Assembly (NCBI RefSeq): GCF_003994335.1
Contig: NZ_PNQZ01000019.1
Span: forward strand, 124,002 to 188,001
DNA length: 64,000 nucleotides
Reading direction: 5' to 3'
DNA from: Asaia sp. W19
GTDB lineage: Bacteria; Pseudomonadota; Alphaproteobacteria; Acetobacterales; Acetobacteraceae
Under the pieces are notes generated by a model. It made no database searches, was not told where the DNA came from, and saw only the letters and a list, made by a program, of their open reading frames with translations. Positions 25,597 through 34,811 of this stretch are shown here, piece by piece. The translations under genes and the position numbers were made by a program. Within the stretch, counting starts at the first letter, position 1; every line of letters begins with the position of its first letter.

Positions 25597-28407
25597 ATGC
25601 GCGAACCGATCTCCCTCAAAGAAACCGACATGCGAGCCGCCCTCGCCGCCGCGCTTGACCGTGTGCGGCAGCCGGATGGCTCCGTCTCGCGCGAGGACGC
25701 CGTCAGCATTTTCCGCCGTCATATCGGCCGGCATCATGGCGAGATACGTCGCCTGTTCGAAGGGCGTCAGCTCAAGGGCATCGCCGCCGCCACAACTCTG
25801 GCGCAGCTGATGGATGGCGCCATATCCAGCCTGTACGAATTGGCGCGCGCAGCGACGGGCGCCTCCAGCGATGGCCTCAGCCTCTGCGCGACCGGGGGGT
25901 ATGGCGCGGGATTACTGGCGCCCTATAGCGATATCGACCTTCTGTTCCTGACGAACACGACTGCGGCGCCCGAGACGACCGCGCAGGTCGAGTACATGCT
26001 CTATTTTCTGTGGGATCTGGGCGTGCGCGTGGGCCACGCCACCCGCTCCATTGACGGATGCCTCGAAGCCGCAGCCGAGGATCTCACCATACGCACGACC
26101 CTGCTGGATGCCCGGCGTATTGTGGGGACGGAAGCCCTTTTTGGCGTGTTTCTGACGCGCCTGGGCAAGACGGGAGAGACGGCGCTCTCTTTCGTCCACG
26201 AGAAGATCGACGAACGCGAGAAACGCCATAAACGCTTTGGCGATAATCCCTACATGGTGGAGCCCAACATCAAGGAGGGCCGCGGCGGACTGCGTGATCT
26301 GCAGACCCTGAACTGGATGACGCATGTGCTGCATGACCGGGACGGGATCGAGCCGACGACACGTCTTGCCCCGGGCGAACCGGCCTTCACCACGCTTGGT
26401 CTTCTCACCGACCAGGAGGCCAATCGCGCACGACGTGCCTGGAACTTTCTCTGGACCATTCGGCTCCACCTGCACTACATCGCCGGTCGCGCCGATGAAC
26501 GTCTGGCCTTTGATGTCCAGCCAGTCATCGGTGGACGCATGGGTTATGCGGGGCACGGACGACAACAGGGCGTCGAGCGCTTCATGCGCCATTATTTCCT
26601 CACAACCCGTGAGGTCATGCGCCTGAGCCGGATCCTTGAGCCGAGCATCATGCAGCGCCTTCAAGGTCCGTTACGCGAAGCGCCTTTCATCAGCGCCTTC
26701 CTCTCACCCGATCAGGCCCGACATTTCCGCCTGATCAATGACCAGCTTGCCCCGGCCGACACGACCTCCTTCGACGCCACGCCGCAATTGATGGTCACCA
26801 TGCTCGATGCCGCGCGCCATGACAGGCTGGCCCTGCATCCAACGGCCATTCAGCAACTGATCCGCAACGAGCGCCGCATCGCCTCGCTGCGCGATGACCC
26901 CTATACGATGCGGGTTTTTCTCTCGCTGCTGATGCAGCCGACGGAAATGAATCGCGAACACGCCCGCCCGAGCGGTGCGGACTGGCTCACGATCCTGAAT
27001 GATACGGGATTTCTCGGCGCCTTGCTGCCGGACTGGTCTCGTATCGTAGGGCAGATGCAGTTCGACACCTATCATATCTACACAGTGGACGAGCATAATA
27101 TCGAGGCCGTCCGAATGCTCGGCTGGATCGAGGCGGGTGCCATGGCGGACGAGATTCCGCTGGTTTACGACCTGGCCCGTGACATGCAATCACGTCGCGC
27201 TATGTATGTGGCGACGCTGCTGCACGATATCGCCAAAGGACGCGGTGGCGATCACTCCGTCCTCGGAGCGGAGGTCGCCCAGCAGGTGTGCCCGCAGCTC
27301 GGTCTGGACGCTGAGGAAACAGAAACCGTTTCCTGGCTCATCCTGCATCATCTGCTCCTCAGCCAGACCGCCTTTCGGCGTGATATCGATGACCCCAGGA
27401 CCATCCTGGATCTGGCGGATATCATCCAGTCGCCAGAGCGCCTGCGCCTGCTTCTGCTTCTGACCATTGCCGATATGCGGGCCGTGAGCCCGAATGTCTG
27501 GAATGCCTGGAAAGCCACCCTTCTGCGCGAACTCTATATGCGTGTGGCGGAAGTGCTTGAGGGGGGTCTGGCAGCGACTGAACGTGACGAGCGCGTCAGC
27601 CACGCCAAGGAACTGGTGCGCGACGGGCTGATGCAGCAGAAACTCGCGCCCGAGCAGGTCGATCACTTCCTGACACTTGGCTATGCGGGCTACTGGCTGG
27701 GCTTTGATGCGGACACCCATATCCGCCATGCCCGTCTCGTCCTGGATTCCGAAATTCACTCCGCGCCGCTGACTATCGAAGCCACGCCCATTCCCCAACG
27801 GGACGTAACCGAGATCACCATCTTCAGCGCTGACCATGCCGGCCTCTTCTCGCAGATTGCTGGCGGGCTCGCTGTGGCCGGAGCATCCATCGTCGATGCA
27901 CGCATCCACACGCTCAGTGATGGCATGGCGCTCGATACATTCTGGGTGCAGGACCAGAATGGCCGCGCCTTCGAGACACCCCTGCAACTCGCCCGGTTGA
28001 ACGCGTTGATCGAACAGGCCCTGTCGAGCCGCCTCGCGATTGGCTCCGAGCTCGAGCGTATGGCCGATCAACGCTCTGCGCGGCGCATGCGCGCGATCCA
28101 TGTGCCTCCGCGCGTGGTGATCGATAACCGTGCCTCGGAGCGCCACACGATCATCGAGATCAATGGTCGTGACCGGCCCGGCCTGCTTTATGACATCACC
28201 CGCACGATCAGCGAGCAGTCGCTTCAGATCTCCTCGGCGCATATCACGACCTATGGAATGCGTGCGGTAGACGTCTTCTATGTGCGCGACGGAGCCGGGA
28301 CGAAAATCACCTCCGAAACCCGCATGGCCGATATACGCAAGGCTCTGCTCGATACGCTGAGCAACGACGCGACAAGCGCTGCCTCAGACCCCGTCGTAGC
28401 CGCCTGA
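25597..28407 (+). CDS. glnD: [Protein-PII] uridylyltransferase/uridylyl-removing enzyme
   Basis: Bifunctional nitrogen sensor that uridylylates PII proteins when glutamine is low and removes UMP when it is high. The nucleotidyltransferase motif GGYGAGLLAPYSDIDLLFL lies near residue 97, the linker and VEPNIKEGRGGLRDLQTL near 222, the HD domain LLHDIAKGRGGDHS near 545, and two C-terminal ACT domains near 735 (TIFSADHAGLFSQIAGGLA) and 850 (INGRDRPGLLYDITRTI) bind glutamine. 936 residues. An alternative start is the ATG at 25630. Its end overlaps the converging TPR gene by 24 bases. Confidence 0.96.
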   Translation: MREPISLKETDMRAALAAALDRVRQPDGSVSREDAVSIFRRHIGRHHGEIRRLFEGRQLKGIAAATTLAQLMDGAISSLYELARAATGASSDGLSLCATGGYGAGLLAPYSDIDLLFLTNTTAAPETTAQVEYMLYFLWDLGVRVGHATRSIDGCLEAAAEDLTIRTTLLDARRIVGTEALFGVFLTRLGKTGETALSFVHEKIDEREKRHKRFGDNPYMVEPNIKEGRGGLRDLQTLNWMTHVLHDRDGIEPTTRLAPGEPAFTTLGLLTDQEANRARRAWNFLWTIRLHLHYIAGRADERLAFDVQPVIGGRMGYAGHGRQQGVERFMRHYFLTTREVMRLSRILEPSIMQRLQGPLREAPFISAFLSPDQARHFRLINDQLAPADTTSFDATPQLMVTMLDAARHDRLALHPTAIQQLIRNERRIASLRDDPYTMRVFLSLLMQPTEMNREHARPSGADWLTILNDTGFLGALLPDWSRIVGQMQFDTYHIYTVDEHNIEAVRMLGWIEAGAMADEIPLVYDLARDMQSRRAMYVATLLHDIAKGRGGDHSVLGAEVAQQVCPQLGLDAEETETVSWLILHHLLLSQTAFRRDIDDPRTILDLADIIQSPERLRLLLLLTIADMRAVSPNVWNAWKATLLRELYMRVAEVLEGGLAATERDERVSHAKELVRDGLMQQKLAPEQVDHFLTLGYAGYWLGFDADTHIRHARLVLDSEIHSAPLTIEATPIPQRDVTEITIFSADHAGLFSQIAGGLAVAGASIVDARIHTLSDGMALDTFWVQDQNGRAFETPLQLARLNALIEQALSSRLAIGSELERMADQRSARRMRAIHVPPRVVIDNRASERHTIIEINGRDRPGLLYDITRTISEQSLQISSAHITTYGMRAVDVFYVRDGAGTKITSETRMADIRKALLDTLSNDATSAASDPVVAA

Positions 28408-30102
28408 TCTCTCCCGCAGGGCCTGCGCCACTCTCTCGATGACGGGAGGCCAGGCCTCATCGGGGGGCAGGCCGCCCTCGGGCCGGAAGATGCGCAGCCC
28501 CGTGTACCAGTCCGGCCCCTTCCAGCGCCAGTCTCCGCCCTCACGGTCGAGCAGCCATAGCGGTCGGCCCATTGCACCCGTAAGATGGGCCATCATGGTA
28601 TCAACCCCAATCACCATTTCGCACCGCGCAAGCGCGCGTGCGGTGTCAACCAGGGTGTGCCCGATGCCCTGCTCCACCCCGGGCTCCAGTAGCGCGGCAT
28701 CTTGCTCCTGTTGCAGATTGACGAAGGTCACGCCTTGCACCGCCAGGATAGGCGCAAAGTACGCACGAGGCAGGGACCGTCTCGCATCGAAGCGATAGGT
28801 CGGGTTCCCCGCGTTGAAAATTCCGATCCGCCCTTTCTCAGGGGAAAGGCCGAAATCGAGATAGGGGCTGGCATCGACCGTCGTGACACCGAGCCGTGCC
28901 GGCAGGCTGAGCAGGGAGCAGCGCTTGGTGGCCTCACCCGAGAGCACGACACGTCCCGAGCGCAGCAAAGGCTGCAATTCCGGCATGAAGGCGAGCAGCG
29001 GGTCAAGCACCTCTGGCAATCTCAGCAGGAGTGGGGCGCGCAGCGCCGCATCAGGCACGAAGCGCAGGAACTGCAGGCAATCTCCGAGCCCCTGCTCCCC
29101 TTCGATAAGGACGCGCCCTTCGGTTCGCTCCCCGTCCCAGGGCGGCAGGACCGTGCTCTCGATCAGGCTCTGGCGTGACTCGAAATTCGACCACCCCTGT
29201 GCGAATTCCCCCCTCCCGAGCTGAATCATCCCGAGATTGAAGCGCGCCTGCGCGGACCAGGCGCCTCCATCCGCGATCATGTCACGAAAGAAGGTCTCAG
29301 CCTCTTTTTCCCGATCGGTCTCGGCCAGCAACGTTGCGCGGTTGCACGCCAGAACACAATCATCGGGGAAAAGGGCCAGTGCGGCATCAAATGCCTCTTC
29401 GGCCGGTATACTGTAACCCAGAGCCTGATAAACCAGCCCGAGATTGTTTAAGGTCTGGGCGCTGGGCGGCGCGAGGGCTACGGCTTTACGCAGGGCAGCA
29501 AGCGCCTCCTCCATCGCTCCGTTTTCGAAGCAGGCCGCCCCCAGATTGGCATGGGCTGCCGCCTCCTGCGGACATAACGCAACGAGACGCCTGAAACACG
29601 CCATGGCGGCGGCGAAACGGCGCTGCTCCATCAAAAAAGCGCCGTGACGCGTCAGGAGAGGTACGGGATCAGCAGCCAGTGACAGGGCCATCGAAAAGGC
29701 AGAAGCCGCCGCCTCGTTCTGTTCACTGCGATACAGAAGCTCGGACATCAGCGCGTGTGCTCTGAAATCCCTCGGTTCCATAAGGGTCGCCACGCGACAG
29801 GCGGACACGGCCTCGCGCAAATGCCCCGCTTCATCCAGCGACGCAGCAAGGGTGAGGTGGAACCGGGCGCGCTCGACGTTATCCTGGGTCAGGGTCAGTG
29901 CATGAGCTACCGAAGCAATGGCGAGGCGGGGCTGACCCGTATGGCGGGCCACGCAGGCGAGCCCATGCCAAGCCTCTGCGCAATCGGGTGCTTCGGCAAG
30001 GATGGCGCGAAACAACGCCTCAGCCTTGATGGAATCTCCCCCGGCAAGACTGGCGAGGGCAGTATCGAGGCGCGAGCGATAGGCATTCATGCGTTTAATC
30101 AT
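28384..30102 (-). CDS. TPR protein with C-terminal glycosyltransferase-like domain
   Basis: A 572-residue protein. The first 290 residues form about eight tetratricopeptide repeats (for example AALRKAVALAPPSAQTLNNLG and the next YSIPAEEAFDAALALFPDD). The C-terminal half begins with LIEGEQGLGDCLQFLRFVP, a motif typical of TPR proteins carrying a GT-B-like domain related to heptosyltransferases or O-GlcNAc transferases, and ends with GVDTMMAHLTGAMGRPLWLL near 525, the donor-site region. Likely modifies or builds a surface or protein glycan, but no substrate can be named. Convergent with glnD. Confidence 0.82.
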   Translation of the reverse strand: MIKRMNAYRSRLDTALASLAGGDSIKAEALFRAILAEAPDCAEAWHGLACVARHTGQPRLAIASVAHALTLTQDNVERARFHLTLAASLDEAGHLREAVSACRVATLMEPRDFRAHALMSELLYRSEQNEAAASAFSMALSLAADPVPLLTRHGAFLMEQRRFAAAMACFRRLVALCPQEAAAHANLGAACFENGAMEEALAALRKAVALAPPSAQTLNNLGLVYQALGYSIPAEEAFDAALALFPDDCVLACNRATLLAETDREKEAETFFRDMIADGGAWSAQARFNLGMIQLGRGEFAQGWSNFESRQSLIESTVLPPWDGERTEGRVLIEGEQGLGDCLQFLRFVPDAALRAPLLLRLPEVLDPLLAFMPELQPLLRSGRVVLSGEATKRCSLLSLPARLGVTTVDASPYLDFGLSPEKGRIGIFNAGNPTYRFDARRSLPRAYFAPILAVQGVTFVNLQQEQDAALLEPGVEQGIGHTLVDTARALARCEMVIGVDTMMAHLTGAMGRPLWLLDREGGDWRWKGPDWYTGLRIFRPEGGLPPDEAWPPVIERVAQALRERSGGYDGV

Positions 30103-30230
30103 GAGCCCTGCCGTCGCGGGTTACAAGAATGCGGGATCATGACAAAGGCGCACAGCGCTGCCCTTTGATGACCCCTGCACCGCGACCCATTCGAGAAATC
30201 TCGTCCCGAAAACGGCAGATCGCGCAAGAT

Positions 30231-30581
30231 CTAGAGCGTAAGGCCAAATCGGGGGCCGATGAGTGTGATCACGGTATAGAGCGCAATGGTCAGCAGACAT
30301 CCTGCACCCAGAGATAGCCAGAACCCCACGCCCTGGCGCAACAGTGCCGGGATCAGCAGGAACATGGGCAAGGATGGCAGTACGTACCAGAAGGTGGCAC
30401 TTGCGTGAGCGGCCATGTTCTTCGTGTCGGGCTTGTCATGCCAGAGCAGGATCATGCCCAGGACGGAAATAAGCGGAAGCGAGGCGATCAGGGCACCGAA
30501 ACCCGGATAGCGCCGCGCCACTGTTGCGGTCAGGGCAATCAACACGCCCGAAAGGGCCGATCTGGTGAGAAGTGCAAGCAT
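30231..30581 (-). CDS. DUF3147 family membrane protein
   Basis: A 116-residue protein with four hydrophobic helices; the loop SVLGMILLWHDKPDTKNMAAHA between the second and third is the family signature of DUF3147. Monocistronic by appearance, between the TPR gene and the yellow-family gene. Function unknown. Confidence 0.78.
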   Translation of the reverse strand: MLALLTRSALSGVLIALTATVARRYPGFGALIASLPLISVLGMILLWHDKPDTKNMAAHASATFWYVLPSLPMFLLIPALLRQGVGFWLSLGAGCLLTIALYTVITLIGPRFGLTL

Positions 30582-30914
30582 AGGGCAGCTCGCCTTTCCA
30601 TTTCATGATGCCCGGTGCTGACATGCCATGGGATTCCTGGCACCGGGGAATACTCTCAGGGCGCTGTACCGCTGCAGGAAGGGGCCCACCGAAAACACTG
30701 ATAGAGTTACTGCGCAATCTTGCACGGGATTTGAATGGGCTTACAAGGAGGCATGGTCGCTTTTCTCTCCGCCTTGCCCAAAGCCTTTCGCTGCCCCCGC
30801 CTCGCTGGCCCAGCGCATGTCAGGTCGGACGACCCTGCGCAGCATCTGTCGAGACAGAACCGGCGCCCTGAAGGCGCGTGGGGTTCACCCCGCACCAGCG
30901 CAGCGACTACACTG

Positions 30915-31976
30915 ATGCGGTCCGGCCTTGGTTTCAGCGCGTTGCTTCTGCTCAGCACCACGGCGCGGGCCTCTCACGAGCGCCCCTGGCTGGCTGATAC
31001 ACACCCTGCCCGGATAGCGCAGGTCACAGCGCTTCCTGGCAAGGCGAACTGGCGCCAGGCCCTGCCTTTCACCGATGGCAGCGTGATTGTGCTGCGCGAA
31101 CCAGACCCTGCAGAGAGCGGTTCGTTTCTTGCGCGCCTTTCTCCCGGTGCAGCCGCAGCGGCGGCGTTCATACCCGACTGGGGAACAGCGCCTTCAGGGA
31201 GCCGTGGCGCGGACAGATTTGCTCCCTCCGCCCTTGCTCACGACGAGAAAGGCGGGTTGTGGCTTATCGACGGGAGTGGGACCGGAGCGCCCCCGCGTCT
31301 CATGCGGCTCGACCCGGTGCGCGGTACGATACTTGCCGAGTTTCCCCTTCCACCGGAAGGCGTGACACCAGCCAGCCGTTTCACCGCCCTCGCCGTCCAT
31401 GGAGAGATGGCCTATCTGGCGGATGAGGGCGGGGCGTGCCTTACCGTGATCGATATGCATGGCCGCCAGGCGACGCGTTTTTTTTCGGGCTACCCGACCT
31501 CGCGGGGGCATAGGCCTCTGGTGGTTAACCGGCAAACGGTCAAGGGCGCGGACGGACTCCCCCTCACCCGTGATCTCTCATGGCTGGCTTTGGAGAATAA
31601 TGGCCTTTGGCTCTATGAGCAGGCGCCCACGGGACCCATCTATCGGCTTTCCACTTCCTTGCTGACAGACCCCTCGACGACGCCCTCCGAACTGATGGAG
31701 GGCGTAACCGAATGGCGTGGCACCCCCACTATCAGTGGCATGACGATTGATGACAAATCGACGCTCTATCTGACGGATATCAGCGAAGGGCGTCTCCTCA
31801 GTTTCGATACCGGCCGTCACCCCCATGTCCTTCTGGTCGCCCCGCAACTAGTCCATGCCGGAACCCCCGGCTGGGTTGGCGACGGACCTTCCGGCTCATC
31901 GTCCGACAAGATCACTCACGCTGGACTGATCTATGTCCCGGCAGGTCATGTGTTGTTGCGCATTGCCCTTCCCTGA
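30915..31976 (+). CDS. Major royal jelly/yellow family secreted protein
   Basis: A secreted beta-propeller protein of the MRJP/yellow family, often annotated as L-dopachrome tautomerase related. ATG 30915 gives a clean signal peptide cleaved after STTARA. The propeller shows repeated strands such as AHDEKGGLWLIDGSG, AVHGEMAYLADEGG and GMTIDDKSTLYLTDISEGRLL, with the C-terminal P-x-L-V-x-A-x-x-P-G-W-V-G-D-G-P region. The frame is open back to ATG 30735 without any family-like sequence, so the start is uncertain. Substrate unknown; bacterial members may act as lactonases. A second member lies at 54.1 kb. Confidence 0.75.
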   Translation: MRSGLGFSALLLLSTTARASHERPWLADTHPARIAQVTALPGKANWRQALPFTDGSVIVLREPDPAESGSFLARLSPGAAAAAAFIPDWGTAPSGSRGADRFAPSALAHDEKGGLWLIDGSGTGAPPRLMRLDPVRGTILAEFPLPPEGVTPASRFTALAVHGEMAYLADEGGACLTVIDMHGRQATRFFSGYPTSRGHRPLVVNRQTVKGADGLPLTRDLSWLALENNGLWLYEQAPTGPIYRLSTSLLTDPSTTPSELMEGVTEWRGTPTISGMTIDDKSTLYLTDISEGRLLSFDTGRHPHVLLVAPQLVHAGTPGWVGDGPSGSSSDKITHAGLIYVPAGHVLLRIALP

Positions 31977-32042
31977 AAGACGGGCCATGTCTTTACAGCT
32001 CCTGTTCACTCTTTCTCGTGACGTTCAACCCTGAAGGCCATC

Positions 32043-33449
32043 ATGCAGTACCGTTCCACACGCGGCGATGCCCGCCCGCGCTCCTTTTCAGACATTCTGC
32101 TCGCCGGTCTGGCAGAGGATGGTGGGCTGTACATGCCAGAGAGCTGGCCGCAATTCACGGCCGATGAGTGGCGGGAAATGCGGACCCTCTCCTACCCGGA
32201 TCTGGCCGCAAAGATCCTGTCGGTATTTGCGGCAGGCAGTATTGACCTGCCAACGCTGCAAAAACTGTGCGCCAAAGCCTATGCCGGGTTTTCGCACGCC
32301 GCCATCGCTCCGCTGGTGGAGGTCGAGAACGGGCTCTTCTCGATGGAGCTTTTCCATGGTCCCACCCTGGCCTTCAAGGACATGGCCATGCAGCTGCTCG
32401 GCCAGCTCTTCGAGCATGTGCTGACCGAGCGCAACCAGCGCGTGACGATTGTGGGAGCAACCTCGGGTGATACGGGTTCCGCCGCCATCGAGGCCTTCCG
32501 GGGCAGTCCGCATCTGTCCGTGGCGATCCTGCACCCCATGGGACGCACCTCGGATGTGCAGCGTCGCCAGATGACCACGGTGAAGGAGGATAACATCCTC
32601 AACATCGCCGTCGAGGGCACGTTCGATGACTGTCAGGATCTGGTCAAGGCGATGTTCGCCGATACGGGTTTCCGCAACGAAATCAATCTCTCGGCGGTCA
32701 ACTCGATCAACTGGGCCCGTATCGCGGCCCAGATCCCGTATTATGTGCGGGCGGCGTTGATGATGGGCGCCCCGGATCGCGAGATTTCCTTCGCTGTGCC
32801 GACCGGCAATTTCGGCAATGTTCTGGCAGCCTGGGCGGCCAGCAAGATGGGCCTGCCGGTCCGACGTCTGTGCATTGGCTCGAACCGCAATGACATCCTC
32901 ACACGCTTCCTGACCAGCAACGACATGAGCATGCGTGCTGTCGAGCCCAGCCTGTCGCCGTCAATGGATATCCAAGTGTCCTCCAATTTCGAGCGGCTGT
33001 TGTTCGAGTTGCTCGATCGTGACCCGCAAGCCTGTCGCGACACCATGCTTGGCTTCCGCCAGACAGGGCGCATGAGCGTCGATCCTGACAGATGGACACA
33101 GGCCAGATCACGCTTTGGAGCGCTCATGCTGGATGACGAGGCGACCCTGGCCGAAATGAAGGCACTTTGGGACAAGTCACTCTATCTGGCGGACCCCCAT
33201 AGCGCGATCGGGCTGGCCGCCGGACGACAGGAACAGGAAGCGGGCATTCCCATGATCGTCGCGGCCACCGCGCACCCGGCCAAATTCCCGGATGCCGTGC
33301 GCAAGGCGACCGGGATCGACCCCGCTTTGCCCCCGCATCTCGCCGATCTTTTCGAGCGTGAGGAGCGTTACGAGACGCTGCCCAACGAACTCACGATCAT
33401 CGAGGATGCCGTCCGCCGTCATCTCAAAGGCGCGCATCAGCACGGCTGA
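32043..33449 (+). CDS. thrC: Threonine synthase
   Basis: PLP enzyme converting O-phosphohomoserine to threonine. The N-terminus MQYRSTRGDA is typical, the PLP lysine lies in GPTLAFKDMAMQ near residue 113, and VGATSGDTGSAAIEAFRG and FAVPTGNFGNVLAAWAA form the phosphate cradle. 468 residues is the length of the long, bacterial/fungal type. It is followed 97 bases later by the M16 peptidase gene on the same strand, an order seen in many alphaproteobacteria. Confidence 0.96.
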   Translation: MQYRSTRGDARPRSFSDILLAGLAEDGGLYMPESWPQFTADEWREMRTLSYPDLAAKILSVFAAGSIDLPTLQKLCAKAYAGFSHAAIAPLVEVENGLFSMELFHGPTLAFKDMAMQLLGQLFEHVLTERNQRVTIVGATSGDTGSAAIEAFRGSPHLSVAILHPMGRTSDVQRRQMTTVKEDNILNIAVEGTFDDCQDLVKAMFADTGFRNEINLSAVNSINWARIAAQIPYYVRAALMMGAPDREISFAVPTGNFGNVLAAWAASKMGLPVRRLCIGSNRNDILTRFLTSNDMSMRAVEPSLSPSMDIQVSSNFERLLFELLDRDPQACRDTMLGFRQTGRMSVDPDRWTQARSRFGALMLDDEATLAEMKALWDKSLYLADPHSAIGLAAGRQEQEAGIPMIVAATAHPAKFPDAVRKATGIDPALPPHLADLFEREERYETLPNELTIIEDAVRRHLKGAHQHG

Positions 33450-33545
33450 AATCGGCCCAGCACACAGGGGGGCTAGGATTTTGCCCCTCGTGACGCCATC
33501 TCTGACAAATCCTCGTTTCTCCGTTTTCAGGACCATCACCACTCG

Positions 33546-34811
33546 ATGACCGATCCGATTACCGCCACCACCCTCCCCAATGGCCTTACTATTGTCACCG
33601 AGAGGATGGAGCGCGTCGAAACCGTTTCCTTTGGGGCCTATGTCGCCGCCGGCACGCGCAATGAAAGCGCCGAGGAGAACGGTGTCTCCCATTTTCTCGA
33701 GCACATGGCCTTCAAAGGCACGCAGCGTCGCAGCGCTGCGCGCATTGCGGAGGAGATCGAGAACGTGGGCGGGCATATCAATGCCTATACGGCGCGCGAG
33801 CAGACAGCCTATTACGTCAAGCTGCTGAAAGAGGATCTGCCGCTCGGTATCGACATCATCGGCGATATCCTCACACACAGCACGTTCCTCGAGCAGGAGG
33901 TCGAGCGCGAGCGCGGCGTGATCCTGCAGGAAATCGGCCAGGCCAATGACACGCCTGACGACATCATCTTCGACCATTTCCAGGAAACCGCGTTTCGCGA
34001 TCAGCCCATGGGACGTCCGACCCTGGGGACCGAGCCCCTCATCGCCTCGATGAAGCGGGAATCGATGATGCGCTACATGCAGACGCACTACACCACACGC
34101 AACATGGTGATTGCTGCTGCCGGAAACCTGCATCATGAGGCCGTGCTCGAACTGGTGCAGGAACATTTTCGGGATCTTCCCGATCATCAGCCCCCTGCAC
34201 GCGAAGGCTGTCGCTATCTCGGGGGAGAACACCGCGAATCCCGCGATCTCGATCAGGCCCATCTGGTTCTAGGCTTCCCCTCGGTCAGCTATAACGACCC
34301 TGCCTATCACGCCACCATGCTGCTCTCGACCGTTCTGGGCGGCGGCATGTCATCACGTCTCTTCCAGGAGATTCGTGAAAAGCGCGGGCTCGTCTATTCC
34401 GTCTATTCCTTCGCCCTGCCTTTCCTCGATAGCGGGCTGTTCGGCATCTATGCGGGGACAGGCGAGCAGGAAGCCGCCGAACTGGTTCCCGTTCTGCTCG
34501 ACGAGCTCAAGCGTATCGGTGACGGGATCAGCGGCGAGGAAATCAGCCGCGCGCGCGCTCAGGTAAAATCCTCGCTGCTCATGTCGCTCGAGAGCACTGG
34601 CAGCCGCTGTGAGCAGATCGCCCGGCAGATGCAGCTTTTCGGGCGCATCATTGACACCAGCGAGACGGTCGCAAAAATCGAGGCGGTGGATGAGGCCGCG
34701 ATGATCGGCGCTGCCGAGCGCCTGTTCCGTGCGCGCCCCACGCTCGCCACGATCGGGCCTGTCGGCTCCATCCCGTCTTTTGAGGCCATCAGCCAGAGGC
34801 TTGTTGCATGA
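33546..34811 (+). CDS. M16 family zinc peptidase (processing-peptidase type)
   Basis: A 421-residue homologue of the mitochondrial processing peptidase beta subunit. The inverted zinc motif HFLEHMAFKGT (HxxEH) lies near residue 50, with the downstream Glu in VERERGVILQEIGQ near 126. The second half has the non-catalytic repeat with GGGMSSRLFQEIREKRGLVYS. No signal peptide, so cytoplasmic. The next gene starts inside its stop codon. Confidence 0.94.
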   Translation: MTDPITATTLPNGLTIVTERMERVETVSFGAYVAAGTRNESAEENGVSHFLEHMAFKGTQRRSAARIAEEIENVGGHINAYTAREQTAYYVKLLKEDLPLGIDIIGDILTHSTFLEQEVERERGVILQEIGQANDTPDDIIFDHFQETAFRDQPMGRPTLGTEPLIASMKRESMMRYMQTHYTTRNMVIAAAGNLHHEAVLELVQEHFRDLPDHQPPAREGCRYLGGEHRESRDLDQAHLVLGFPSVSYNDPAYHATMLLSTVLGGGMSSRLFQEIREKRGLVYSVYSFALPFLDSGLFGIYAGTGEQEAAELVPVLLDELKRIGDGISGEEISRARAQVKSSLLMSLESTGSRCEQIARQMQLFGRIIDTSETVAKIEAVDEAAMIGAAERLFRARPTLATIGPVGSIPSFEAISQRLVA

